Shown here one piece after another: positions 21,144 through 29,784 of a stretch of 64,000 bases of DNA. How positions within the stretch are numbered: position 1 is the stretch's first letter; every line of letters begins with the position of its first letter. Under the pieces are notes generated by a model. That model was given only the letters and a program-made list of their open reading frames with translations, was not told where the DNA came from and made no database searches. A program made the position numbers and the translations under genes. The DNA comes from an uncultured Pseudomonadales bacterium (GTDB lineage Bacteria > Pseudomonadota > Gammaproteobacteria > Pseudomonadales > Balneatricaceae), in NCBI GenBank assembly GCA_937773555.1, contig CALJVT010000005.1, positions 248,001 through 312,000 of the forward strand, written 5' to 3'.

Positions 21144-22327
21144 TTAGCAGTATTCACTTTACAAGGCACCCAAGAATCCGTTTCATTAGACTTAATTGAA
21201 GCCTCAACAAAACGAACACCATCCACGCCGTCTGCAATGGTTGGGTAGGCTAACAAGCCCTCAGGTAAATTAACCCCACCTCTGCGGGCCTGAATTGCTA
21301 CAGCAAACTCTAGATAAAGGTTTGCCCATGCATCTGTTAATGCTTCAGGATGGCCGCGGGGCATGCGTAATAATCGCTCTGTTGCTGGGCTCATGCCTGA
21401 ACCATGACCACGAGAAATAATTTGCTCAGGTGCTCCTATAGCGCGCAAGCTTAAGGTTTCTGGTTGTTCCTGATTCCATTCTAGAGTGGCTTTAGAACCA
21501 CATATTCGCAGCCGTAAACCACATTGACTGCCAGCCATAGTCTGACTAACCATTAACGTACCCGGCACACCTCCTTCGAAGCGCAGCTGCATGAACGCGG
21601 TGTCTTCCAACGCTTTAGGTTGGCCAGTCACATGAAAATCTGCGCGTAACGCCTCTATCTGCAAGCCCGATACAAATCGAGCTAAATGCTCTGCATGAGT
21701 GCCGATATCCCCCACTGTAAAGGAGGGTCCATTTTTAGCAATATCAAGCCGCCAAGGCGCTTTATCACCTTGATCAGATACATCCATAGCCCAATCCTGA
21801 AAATATTCTACATGGATTTGACGCAACGCTCCAAGGTCTCCCCGGCGTACCATTTCTCTGGCCTGCCTAACCATTACATGGGCCGTATAGGCATAAGTCA
21901 CGCCAAAAACCAAACCCGTCTCACGCTGCATTTTAGCTAAACTAAGGGCCTCATCAAGTGTGGTGGTAAGTGGCTTGTCAGAAATAACATCAATGCCAAC
22001 GTCCATAAACGCTTTGGCTATAGGCGCGTGTAAATGATTAGGGGTAACAATACTAACCGCCTCGATCCCATCTTTTCGAGCAGACTCTGCTTTTGCCATT
22101 TCACGGTAATCACAATAACTGCGATCATCTGCTAACATCCATACCTTACCAGACGCTTTGGCGCGCTGAGGGTTAGATGATAGGGCTCCTGCGACAATAT
22201 CCCAGCGATTAGAAAGCCTCGCACCATTTGCATGCACCTCTCCAATTAAAGCCCCCTGCCCACCGCCAACAAAACCAAGGCGCAGACGCCTTTTCGCTTG
22301 GGGAAATTCATTAGCTGTAATGCTCAT
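21140..22327 (-). CDS. Gfo/Idh/MocA family NAD(P)-dependent oxidoreductase
   Basis: A 395-residue dehydrogenase with an N-terminal Rossmann fold (RLRLGFVGGGQGALIGEVHANGARL; nucleotide loop GGGQGA) and the family motif VSIVTPNHLHAPIAKAFMDVGIDVISDKPLTTTLDEA, in which DKP takes the place of the usual EKP. The C-terminal region (GDIGTHAEHLARFVSG) contains the conserved histidine of the substrate domain. Relatives oxidise sugars or inositols, but the substrate here is unknown. It follows tctA by 68 bases on the same strand, suggesting that it acts on whatever the tct importer brings in. ATG 22327 has an AGGA site. Confidence 0.85.
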   Translation of the reverse strand: MSITANEFPQAKRRLRLGFVGGGQGALIGEVHANGARLSNRWDIVAGALSSNPQRAKASGKVWMLADDRSYCDYREMAKAESARKDGIEAVSIVTPNHLHAPIAKAFMDVGIDVISDKPLTTTLDEALSLAKMQRETGLVFGVTYAYTAHVMVRQAREMVRRGDLGALRQIHVEYFQDWAMDVSDQGDKAPWRLDIAKNGPSFTVGDIGTHAEHLARFVSGLQIEALRADFHVTGQPKALEDTAFMQLRFEGGVPGTLMVSQTMAGSQCGLRLRICGSKATLEWNQEQPETLSLRAIGAPEQIISRGHGSGMSPATERLLRMPRGHPEALTDAWANLYLEFAVAIQARRGGVNLPEGLLAYPTIADGVDGVRFVEASIKSNETDSWVPCKVNTAN

Positions 22328-22395
22328 ACCAATTCCTAAAAGGTTATTTTTTGGCGTACACAATCACCTTTAAGACAAACCAGACCTCATAGCAA

Positions 22396-23919
22396 TTAAT
22401 CTGCAGCACTTAACAGCTTGGTTCCAAGCCGCTTACCCAAGTTCAATATCCAAGGCAATAACAAAATAATCAAAGTAACGCTCATAATAGAGAAAGTCAG
22501 CGGGCGATTCCAAAGAAAGTCAAAACTACCGTCGCTAACCACCAAGGCTCTACTCAAGTTCTTTTCCAACATACCACCCAAAATAAAGCCAAGCAACATT
22601 GGCGCCATTGGGAAATCAAGCATTTTTAAACCCACTGCTAAAAGCGTGATAAACACCATCATTTGAATATCAAAGGTATTAAAACTTACTAGGTAAACGC
22701 CAATAATTGAGAAGAAAATAATCAATGGGTTTAATATTTGTGGAGGAATGGCTAACAGCCGAGAAATATAAGGAATTAATGGTAAGTTTAGAACCAACAA
22801 CACCAAGTTGCCAAAATACATAGAAATAATCACCGACCAGAATACATCTGGGTGATCCACATACAAACGTGGGCCAGGCTGAATGCCATAAGCAATTAGT
22901 GCCCCCAACATGATGGCTGTGGTGCCAGAACCAGGAATTCCAAGGGTAAGCAAGGGCACAAAAGAACCTGTAGACGCTGCGTTATTTGCAGCTTCTGGAG
23001 CTGCTAAACCTCTTAAAGCTCCTTTACCAAACATTTTACGTAACCGTTCAGGTGCTAAGTTGCGCTCTAAACCATAGGCTAAGAATGAGGCAATAGTGGC
23101 ACCTGCACCTGGCAAAACACCTACAATAAACCCAAACACAGAGGACCGAGCAACCGTGGGCGCCACTTCTTTTACTTCATCCAGCGAAAGCTTCATGCTG
23201 CTAAGGGCGACCGGCTGCATAGTTTGGCTTGTTAAAAACATTTTCCCGCGCATGATAGTCATCATGACTTCGGCTAGTGCAAATGTTGCCATGGCCAACA
23301 ACAAAAAGCTTATGCCATCTACTAGGTCCATTTTACCAAAGGTGTATCGTGGGGCACCGGTAATAACGTCATTACCCACAGTAGCAATCATTAAGCCAAA
23401 TACGGTCATCATCATCGCTTTAATCACCTGACCTTTACCAGAAAAAGCAGCAACTGAGGTAAGGCCTAGCAACATTAAAGCAAAATAATCAGAGGACTGA
23501 AAGCTAAGTGACACACTAGCCAGTGCTGGCGCGGCAAATATTAAAATAATAGCACCTACGGTACCCCCGCAAAAAGAAGAGTACGCAGCCAGAGCTAACG
23601 CCTTGCCAGCTTGGTTTTTTTGCGCCAGCGGATAGCCATCAAAGGTAGTGACTAGAGTACTAGCACAGCCTGGTGCATTGATTAGGATGGAAGAAGTTGA
23701 TCCACCAAATACAGCACCATAATAAACCCCTGCCATTAAAATAATGCCTGATGATGGGTCTAAGGTATAAGTAATTGGTATCATCAAAGCAACGGCAGAT
23801 ATGGGCCCAAGGCCCGGCAGCATGCCTATAAAAGTGCCAGCAAAACAGCCAACAACAACCATCATAAGGTTAAAAGGCATTAGCGCCGTTGATAAACCAG
23901 TAAACACACCTTCAAACAT
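22396..23919 (-). CDS. tctA: Tripartite tricarboxylate transporter large permease TctA
   Basis: Large membrane subunit of a TTT-family secondary importer for carboxylates, driven by ion gradients and fed by the periplasmic TctC. The 507-residue protein has about eleven or twelve membrane segments. Family signatures are GMLPGLGPISAVALMIPITY, YYGAVFGGSTSSILINAPG (substrate-pocket region) and the repeat GVLPGAGATIASFLAYGLE ... PLLTLGIPGSGTTAIMLGAL. ATG 23919 follows AGGAG, which overlaps the tctB stop region (9-base gap). The substrate could be citrate, another organic acid or a sugar acid. Confidence 0.92.
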   Translation of the reverse strand: MFEGVFTGLSTALMPFNLMMVVVGCFAGTFIGMLPGLGPISAVALMIPITYTLDPSSGIILMAGVYYGAVFGGSTSSILINAPGCASTLVTTFDGYPLAQKNQAGKALALAAYSSFCGGTVGAIILIFAAPALASVSLSFQSSDYFALMLLGLTSVAAFSGKGQVIKAMMMTVFGLMIATVGNDVITGAPRYTFGKMDLVDGISFLLLAMATFALAEVMMTIMRGKMFLTSQTMQPVALSSMKLSLDEVKEVAPTVARSSVFGFIVGVLPGAGATIASFLAYGLERNLAPERLRKMFGKGALRGLAAPEAANNAASTGSFVPLLTLGIPGSGTTAIMLGALIAYGIQPGPRLYVDHPDVFWSVIISMYFGNLVLLVLNLPLIPYISRLLAIPPQILNPLIIFFSIIGVYLVSFNTFDIQMMVFITLLAVGLKMLDFPMAPMLLGFILGGMLEKNLSRALVVSDGSFDFLWNRPLTFSIMSVTLIILLLPWILNLGKRLGTKLLSAAD

Positions 23920-23928
23920 GCCCAACTC

Positions 23929-24390
23929 CTACCAGAAAATAAGCCGTGCTGGTGCAATATACACATCCAACACTTGGGTTAATAACAGCCAAAATACCAA
24001 AGCAAACGGCACCGAAGCAAACACCAGCATTTTAGGCCTACGCTCACCCAACAACCAATAGCTGGAGGCTAGAAAAACACTTGTAGTAATGGGAAAACCC
24101 AGCCACGGTAACGCTACAGAAAATGCAAATGTGAAGGCCATTAAGCCCAACATTAGCACAAGATTTGAGTTAGATATTGATTCGCTTTCCAACGTTGGTG
24201 CTGGTTTTAAAACGATCAAAAGAATAGAAAAAATAACACCCAATCCAGACAACCAGTACGGCATAGTTTGGGCGTGAAAAGGTTCAAATTTGTCCCCTGG
24301 AAGTAGAGGAATGTCAGCGGCATAATAGCCATAAGTAATGGATAGTAATAAAAATAATAATCCACCAAAGCGGTCTTTAGTAAGGCTCAT
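23929..24390 (-). CDS. tctB: Tripartite tricarboxylate transporter small permease TctB
   Basis: Small membrane subunit of the TTT importer, 153 residues with four hydrophobic segments (about 8-25, 45-63, 80-103 and 118-145), the usual TctB layout. It lies between tctC and tctA, 9 bases before tctA. A hairpin with a T-run separates it from the upstream tctC, so it is probably expressed at a lower level than the binding protein. Confidence 0.88.
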   Translation of the reverse strand: MSLTKDRFGGLLFLLLSITYGYYAADIPLLPGDKFEPFHAQTMPYWLSGLGVIFSILLIVLKPAPTLESESISNSNLVLMLGLMAFTFAFSVALPWLGFPITTSVFLASSYWLLGERRPKMLVFASVPFALVFWLLLTQVLDVYIAPARLIFW

Positions 24391-24410
24391 AGGTTAAACC
24401 CTTGTTAAAG

Positions 24411-24449
24411 AAAAAAGCTTGAGCCAACGCCCGCAAGCGCCCGCTCAAG
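24411..24449 (-). terminator. Intra-operon attenuator between tctC and tctB
   Basis: On the minus strand CTTGAGC ... GCTCAAG encloses a GC-rich loop with a small inner stem and is followed by CTTTTTTC. Its place 35 bases after the tctC stop fits partial termination that leaves the binding protein in excess over the permeases. Confidence 0.7.
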
Positions 24450-24483
24450 TACATGGTTATCGACTATAAATAGTATGGATAAC

Positions 24484-25464
24484 TTATAGGAAGCCTAGCT
24501 CACGCATTAGGTTGCCTATTACTTCTTCTTGTTGCTCTAGGAAAGTAACAAACTCAGCACGAGGCTTGAAGATTTCAGTCCAACCGTTACGAGCGCGTAC
24601 CTTTTCCCATTCTGCTGTATCGTACATTTGTGCAAGCGTTTGGGCGTATTCGTCAGCGTCTGCATCAGACAAACTTGGCGCACCAAAGAATCCACGCCAG
24701 TTAACAAAGGCAGCATCATAACCTTGCTCTTTTAGAGTTTGTACGCTTGGAGCTGCATCGGAACGTTGATCACCCGTCATCACCAAAATACGCACTTCAC
24801 CCGCTGTCGCTAGAGCCAACGCTTCACTAAAGCCAGTAGAAAGTAAGCCTGCTTCTCCAGACAATAGGCTAGCCATTGCCTTGCCACCGCCATCAAAAGC
24901 CAAATACTTCACCTTGTTTGGGTTGGCTCCTGCAGCCTTAAAGGCCATAGCAGCAACTAAGTGGTCCATGCTACCACGTGCAGAACCGCCCGCAATAATG
25001 ACTGAGCGAGGGTCCATTTTATAATCGGCCACCACATCACTAAAGTTTTGATATTTAGAGTCCGCTTTAACCACAAAGGCACCAAAGTCGCCAATTGTTG
25101 CAGCAATAGGCGTTAAGTCACGGAACGACTGTGGAAATACTTTGGATAAAGAGCGGATAACGATAGGTGTTGAGTTGACCATTAAAGTGCCATGGGCTTG
25201 GTCAGAAATTTCGATTAAATGAGCAATCGCTTTACCACCACCGCCACCAGACATGTTCTCAAAGGAAGCCGTTTCTATTAATCCAGCATTAGTTAACGCT
25301 TCACCTGTTCCACGAGCGGTACCATCCCAGCCACCCCCAGCACCGCCTGGTATAAGGAAGTGAATTGAATCTATTTCAGCGTGAGCTGCACCAGCACCAA
25401 GCAGGCCACTCATCAAAGCTGCAGTTAGCAACATCCGCTTTTTAGTTTTAAATTGTTTTAACAT
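24484..25464 (-). CDS. tctC: Tripartite tricarboxylate transporter substrate-binding protein TctC (Bug family)
   Basis: Periplasmic solute receptor of the TTT importer. The 326-residue precursor has a signal peptide (MLKQFKTKKRMLLTAALMSGLLGAGAAHA, cleavage before EIDSI). The Bug-type core starts IDSIHFLIPGGAGGGWDGTARGTGEAL (ligand-loop GGAGGGWD) and continues with GGGGGKAIAHLIE and IAGGSARGSMDHLVAAM. First gene of tctCBA, divergent from the two-component genes at 25622, which probably induce it when the substrate is present. Confidence 0.9.
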   Translation of the reverse strand: MLKQFKTKKRMLLTAALMSGLLGAGAAHAEIDSIHFLIPGGAGGGWDGTARGTGEALTNAGLIETASFENMSGGGGGKAIAHLIEISDQAHGTLMVNSTPIVIRSLSKVFPQSFRDLTPIAATIGDFGAFVVKADSKYQNFSDVVADYKMDPRSVIIAGGSARGSMDHLVAAMAFKAAGANPNKVKYLAFDGGGKAMASLLSGEAGLLSTGFSEALALATAGEVRILVMTGDQRSDAAPSVQTLKEQGYDAAFVNWRGFFGAPSLSDADADEYAQTLAQMYDTAEWEKVRARNGWTEIFKPRAEFVTFLEQQEEVIGNLMRELGFL

Positions 25465-25621
25465 AGTTATTCCTTAGTTATTTTTTGTTATTGCAGCACC
25501 ATAATAATCAGGGTTTTAATGGCTTAACAGATTATGGTAGTAAACACTTTAAAGGGCTTAAAATTTATTTTGGTCATAATGTTCACGAGTAATAACGGTC
25601 CAGATTGAGTAATATGTAGCC

Positions 25622-27262
25622 ATGAACATAACAATAAAATCTCTTAAACTGCCCTTTCGGCGCCTTAAGTTAAAAAGCCGTATGATGCTCATTTTGGGCC
25701 TCATGGCGTTATTGCAAACCAGCATGCTTGGCTGGTTTACCATGCAATACCTCAGCCAATCACTAAGTGATGAAATAGGCCTTAAAACTTTGCATGTAGC
25801 TAAAACAATAGCTGCAATGCCAGAAGTAGCCGCTGCAGTAAAAAATAATGATTCAGTTTACCTACAACCACTAAGCCTTACTTTAGCAAAGCAAACTAAT
25901 GCCCGATTTGTTGTTATTGGCAACCTGCAAGGCCTGCGCTTGGCCCACCCTAATACAGCAAAATTAGGTGCGTCTATGATGGATGACGACAACGATAATA
26001 TTAGCCCTACATTAAGCCAAGGCCGAGCAGTTATATCCAAGGCAGAAGGCAGTTTGGGTTGGTCAATGCGAGCGCGTGCTCCCATATTTGATGATAATGG
26101 CGAAGACATCATTGGTCTGGTGTCTGTAGGTTATCTGCTAGACAGCATAGATACCGTGATCAATAGCTACCGCGCTACATTACTATGGGTGATTCTTGCG
26201 GGCTTTGGTTTTAGCCTTTTAACCGCTCTATGGTTTGCAAATCATTTTAAAAAAGCTATTTTTGGCCTTGAACCAGAGCAAATTGGGCAACTATACCAAG
26301 AGCGCAATGCCACTTTAGAGTCTGTTCGTGAAGGGATTATTACGACTAATGCGCAGGGCGAAGTGACCACCATAAATAAAGCCGCATTGCATTTTCTTGA
26401 CCTCAGTACTAAACAACAATGGCTGGGCCAAAATATTAGTACCATCATGCCAAACAGCCCCATGCTAAATAAACAAATAAGCAGTGCTGCCGAATTTGAC
26501 CAAGAGGTATGGTTTAACCACAAACCGTTTATCGTAAACCGACTACCCCTGCTGCACCAAACACAGGTAATTGGTTTAGTAGCCAGCTTTCGGCCTAAGG
26601 ATGAATTGGAGTTAGTCAGTCAGCAGCTTAAGCATATGCAGCAGTATGCTGATAGCCTGCGAAGCCAGGCGCATGAATACACCAACAAACTTCATACCAT
26701 TGCCGGATTAATACAAATTGGCGCATCAGATAAAGCGTTATCCTTGATCGGCCAAGAAAACCAAGCCCACCAAGTACTGATCAAACTACTCATGGATACA
26801 GTGCCTGACGCGATTCTAGCAGGTTGTTTATTAGGTAAGTTTAATCGAGCTAAAGAACTAGGTTTAGAACTCTATATAGACCCTGAAAGCCATATGAGTG
26901 ACCTTCCCCCTCATATACCCAGAGACCAATTGGTGAGTATGGTAGGTAATATTATTGATAACGCTATGGAAGCCTGCTTAATGGAAAAAGCCCGCGGGAA
27001 GCAGGTCTCTTTATCTATGACAGACTATGGTACCGACCTCATTTTTGAAATTGAAGACCAAGGCCCAGGTATTGACTCTGCACTACAAAGCTTAATTTTT
27101 ACAAAGGGCTACAGCACCAAAAATGGAAAAGATCATGGTATTGGGCTTCATTTGGTGCAGAAACTTGCAGCTCGCCTTGGTGGCTACGTCGCAATGGAAC
27201 ATGTTGCTTTGGGTGGAAACTGCGTTACTATTAGCCTACCCAAACAGGCACCAAGCTTATGA
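25622..27262 (+). CDS. Sensor histidine kinase, CitA/DcuS/TctE-like
   Basis: Membrane histidine kinase for an external carboxylate. In 546 residues: TM1 at about 20-45, a periplasmic sCache-type sensor domain (about 45-185, LSDEIGLKTLHVAKTIAAMPEVAAAVK), TM2 at about 187-207, a PAS domain (about 230-320, LESVREGIITTNAQGEVTTINKAAL), and the CitA-type H-box SQAHEYTNKLHTIAGLIQIG, whose histidine (HEYTNK) is the phosphorylation site. ATPase boxes are N (GNIIDNAMEACL), G1 (EIEDQGPGID) and G2 (DHGIGLHLV). It overlaps the response-regulator gene by 4 bases and is divergent from tctCBA, so that importer is its likely target. Confidence 0.9.
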   Translation: MNITIKSLKLPFRRLKLKSRMMLILGLMALLQTSMLGWFTMQYLSQSLSDEIGLKTLHVAKTIAAMPEVAAAVKNNDSVYLQPLSLTLAKQTNARFVVIGNLQGLRLAHPNTAKLGASMMDDDNDNISPTLSQGRAVISKAEGSLGWSMRARAPIFDDNGEDIIGLVSVGYLLDSIDTVINSYRATLLWVILAGFGFSLLTALWFANHFKKAIFGLEPEQIGQLYQERNATLESVREGIITTNAQGEVTTINKAALHFLDLSTKQQWLGQNISTIMPNSPMLNKQISSAAEFDQEVWFNHKPFIVNRLPLLHQTQVIGLVASFRPKDELELVSQQLKHMQQYADSLRSQAHEYTNKLHTIAGLIQIGASDKALSLIGQENQAHQVLIKLLMDTVPDAILAGCLLGKFNRAKELGLELYIDPESHMSDLPPHIPRDQLVSMVGNIIDNAMEACLMEKARGKQVSLSMTDYGTDLIFEIEDQGPGIDSALQSLIFTKGYSTKNGKDHGIGLHLVQKLAARLGGYVAMEHVALGGNCVTISLPKQAPSL

Positions 27263-27951
27263 CACAGCAAAACTCAATACGCGTTGTCATCGCCGAAGAT
27301 AACCCACAGAACGCCCTCATTCAACAGACTTACTTACAACGAATAGAAGGTTTTGAACTGGTAGGTATTGCTCACAGCATTGCCGATGCAGAAGCCTTAG
27401 TGGATATTTTTAAGCCTGACTTACTACTACTGGATGTGTACTTTCCCAGTGGAAATGGCATGCAGTTTCTGCGTCATTTACGAGCCAAAGATTGTGCCAC
27501 AGACGTCATTCTTATTACTGCAGCTAAAGAAGTAGACGTTCTCAAAGCAGCACTTCATGGTGGCGTATTTGATTATATTTTGAAGCCATTAGTATTTGAG
27601 CGGTTACAAACTAGCTTGGCCAACTACTTACAGCATAATGAACGGCTTAAGACTGTTGCAGCTGTGGCTCAGACAGACTTGGATGACCTTATGCCTCGCC
27701 CAGCACAGGTTTCAAACCAAGCAAGTACCCGCCTGCCTAAAGGCATTGACGAGCTTACCCTAAACAACGTTTTGGACGTCATATCTAAACAAACTGAGGC
27801 CGTGAGCGCTGAGCAAATAGGTAACAATATTGGTGCAAGTCGAACCACCGCTAGGCGATATTTAGAATACTTAGTAGGGCTGCAAGACATTAGTGTGCAG
27901 ATACATTACGGCAGTGTTGGCCGTCCAGAGCGGCTATACAGGTCCACTTGA
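27259..27951 (+). CDS. Response regulator, CitB/DpiA family
   Basis: A 230-residue two-component regulator. The receiver domain (about 8-125) has the acidic pocket (VVIAEDN), phospho-acceptor aspartate (LLLLDVYFPSGNG), the conserved Thr (LITAAKE) and Lys (YILKPL). The C-terminal domain (about 165-230) has a helix-turn-helix, AEQIGNNIGASRTTARRYLEYL, ending YGSVGRPERLYR, as in CitB/DcuR/DpiA regulators. Start and stop codons overlap with the kinase. It probably activates tctCBA. Confidence 0.9.
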   Translation: MTQQNSIRVVIAEDNPQNALIQQTYLQRIEGFELVGIAHSIADAEALVDIFKPDLLLLDVYFPSGNGMQFLRHLRAKDCATDVILITAAKEVDVLKAALHGGVFDYILKPLVFERLQTSLANYLQHNERLKTVAAVAQTDLDDLMPRPAQVSNQASTRLPKGIDELTLNNVLDVISKQTEAVSAEQIGNNIGASRTTARRYLEYLVGLQDISVQIHYGSVGRPERLYRST

Positions 27952-28069
27952 ATCTATACTTTTAAATGGCCAAACGCTCGAAGCAACCTAGTCATTTTAC
28001 ACAACACCGTGGATTTCGAAGGCCCAAACGGGTATGGTAATATCTCATTCATAACCCCTCTGAGAATTC

Positions 28070-28456
28070 ATGCCAACCAGCGAACCGAATACCCCCGACC
28101 TTATCCTAAGTACCAGAATCATCAACGCACGCCAAACTTGTGGTTTTACACAGGCACAATTGGCCCTGCGAATGGGCGTCAAAAAAAGCACCCTTGCAAA
28201 CTGGGAGACTAGCCACTCAAGCCCCAGAGCCAACAAATTGATAGAACTAGCAGGCATTTTAAATGTACCTGTTTTGTGGCTAATTGCCGGTGCTGATGCA
28301 CCACCTGAGGTGTCTGCACCGGACCTAAGTGAGACATTAATGTTAGAGCAAAAGCTGGACAAAGCAGACTTGCTGATTAATGAACTATCTGCTCTGGTTT
28401 CTGACCTACGCGGACATACCCGACGGGTGCAACGAGATATAGACGAAAGTTACTAA
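28070..28456 (+). CDS. XRE family transcriptional regulator
   Basis: A 128-residue protein with a Cro/CI-type helix-turn-helix (ARQTCGFTQAQLALRMGVKKSTLANWETSHSSPRANKLIELAGILNVPVLWLIAGAD, residues about 20-76) and a C-terminal helical segment rich in Leu/Glu (about 88-125) that could be a dimerising coiled coil. No ligand domain is present. It stands alone between the response regulator and fructokinase genes; its target is unknown. Confidence 0.82.
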   Translation: MPTSEPNTPDLILSTRIINARQTCGFTQAQLALRMGVKKSTLANWETSHSSPRANKLIELAGILNVPVLWLIAGADAPPEVSAPDLSETLMLEQKLDKADLLINELSALVSDLRGHTRRVQRDIDESY

Positions 28457-28493
28457 CTCTAAAACCCTGCACTAAAGATGCTCGATACAGCCG

Positions 28494-29438
28494 CTAAAGC
28501 TCATTTAACCATGGTGGGTTAGCGCCCTGTCGAGACACATTAATACCAGCAATCTGGGCTGCATAGGCTAGGCATTGCGTTAATTGTGTAGGGCTAATGT
28601 TTGCCACTGCTGTTTTAGACATGAGGCCTAGGTTAGCTAGCTTTGCCAGCATGCCTGCGTTGAAAGTATCTCCGGCCCCCACGGTGTCTATTACGCTCAC
28701 TTGGGGAACATCTTGATGTACAGGCTCACCTGTAGATAAATAAGCTGTAGCACCATCGGCGCCCTTAGTGACCACAACAATGGCTTTACCAGTGCCACGT
28801 AACAACGCCACTTGTTTGGATTCATTATGAGTGCTTCCTACCAACCAATCTAAATCTTCATCAGACACTTTAATAATATCTGCTACATCAACAAAGCTCT
28901 GCAAGCGTTGGCGATAAGCGTGTTCATTGCTGATAAAGTTTGTGCGTATATTAGGGTCTAATACAACCACCATATCTGCCGCATACTTCTGCGCTAAATC
29001 ACAATACGCATCAGCAGCAGGCTCATTAATTAAGCTGATGCCCCCAAAGTACAGGGCACTTAGGGCTTTGCCGTCATTTTTAAGGTTAGATAAGTTGGGC
29101 AGATCAGCACGCTCTACAGAGCGACCTGCACTATTTTCATCATAAAACGTATAACTAGCATGGCCTTGGTTAAGGGTTACGAAAGCTAACGTAGTGGGTG
29201 CATTGGAGCGCATTAAGTAAGATGTATCCACCTTACTATCAACCAACGCTTGGTTAAGCTGATGACCAAAGAGATCATTTGAAATCCCAGACAACATGCC
29301 TACTCGAACACCCAGGCGCCCAAGGCCAATGGCCGTGTTAAAAATGGCACCACCCACAAGCGGAACATAACTTAATTGGCCAGATTCTGATGACACTGGC
29401 ACCATGTCAATAAGGGCTTCACCACAACAAATAATCAA
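28494..29438 (-). CDS. PfkB-family carbohydrate kinase, probably fructokinase
   Basis: ATP-dependent sugar kinase of the ribokinase fold, 314 residues. The N-terminal motif (GEALIDMVP ... YVPLVGGAIFNTAIGLGRLG) and the C-terminal PfkB signature with catalytic aspartate (VIDTVGAGDTFNAGMLAKL) are intact. It is divergent from a polyol ABC transporter operon that includes mannitol 2-dehydrogenase. That enzyme makes fructose, so a fructokinase producing fructose-6-phosphate would complete the pathway. Function is inferred from the family plus context; specificity for another ketose is possible. Confidence 0.85.
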   Translation of the reverse strand: MIICCGEALIDMVPVSSESGQLSYVPLVGGAIFNTAIGLGRLGVRVGMLSGISNDLFGHQLNQALVDSKVDTSYLMRSNAPTTLAFVTLNQGHASYTFYDENSAGRSVERADLPNLSNLKNDGKALSALYFGGISLINEPAADAYCDLAQKYAADMVVVLDPNIRTNFISNEHAYRQRLQSFVDVADIIKVSDEDLDWLVGSTHNESKQVALLRGTGKAIVVVTKGADGATAYLSTGEPVHQDVPQVSVIDTVGAGDTFNAGMLAKLANLGLMSKTAVANISPTQLTQCLAYAAQIAGINVSRQGANPPWLNEL

Positions 29439-29784
29439 AATTAATCCTTTTTTTTAACATCCCACATAACAACACAATAGTCCAAAAAATTCTCGTGAAG
29501 AAGTAAATTTTAGGGCTACACTTATGTTCACACAAGCCCTATAAGACTTCATTTTAAGACAATACTATATTGCTTAGTTAGTGTTGAATTTATACTAATT
29601 TGCAGCTATCTTGTATTAATTACGTAAAAACATCAAAAAAGTACCAGTATTTGAAAAATTTGTACTGTTTTACAAACCCTTTGAGAAGTTATTGTTTCAT
29701 TAAGCGTAGCAAAAAAATTACTGCGCTGTTTAAACCAGTAGAACCATAAATAAAAAAACCGAGATTTATCTCTGGAGAAATACT
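29439..29784. promoter_or_regulatory. Divergent control region of fructokinase and polyol operon
   Basis: A 346-base AT-rich gap. Around 29641-29675 there is an imperfect repeat of GTAC-containing half sites (GTACCAGTATTTG and TTTGTACTGTTTTAC), a candidate site for the AraC-type regulator encoded in the operon. GAGATTTATCTC (29762-29773) is a short inverted repeat next to the ribosome binding site TCTGGAGA. Neither has been tied to a known consensus. Confidence 0.4.

Noticed and set aside
28009-28212. 67-codon frame starting before the XRE gene
   Set aside because: Overlaps the XRE gene out of frame; the XRE frame has a clear helix-turn-helix.
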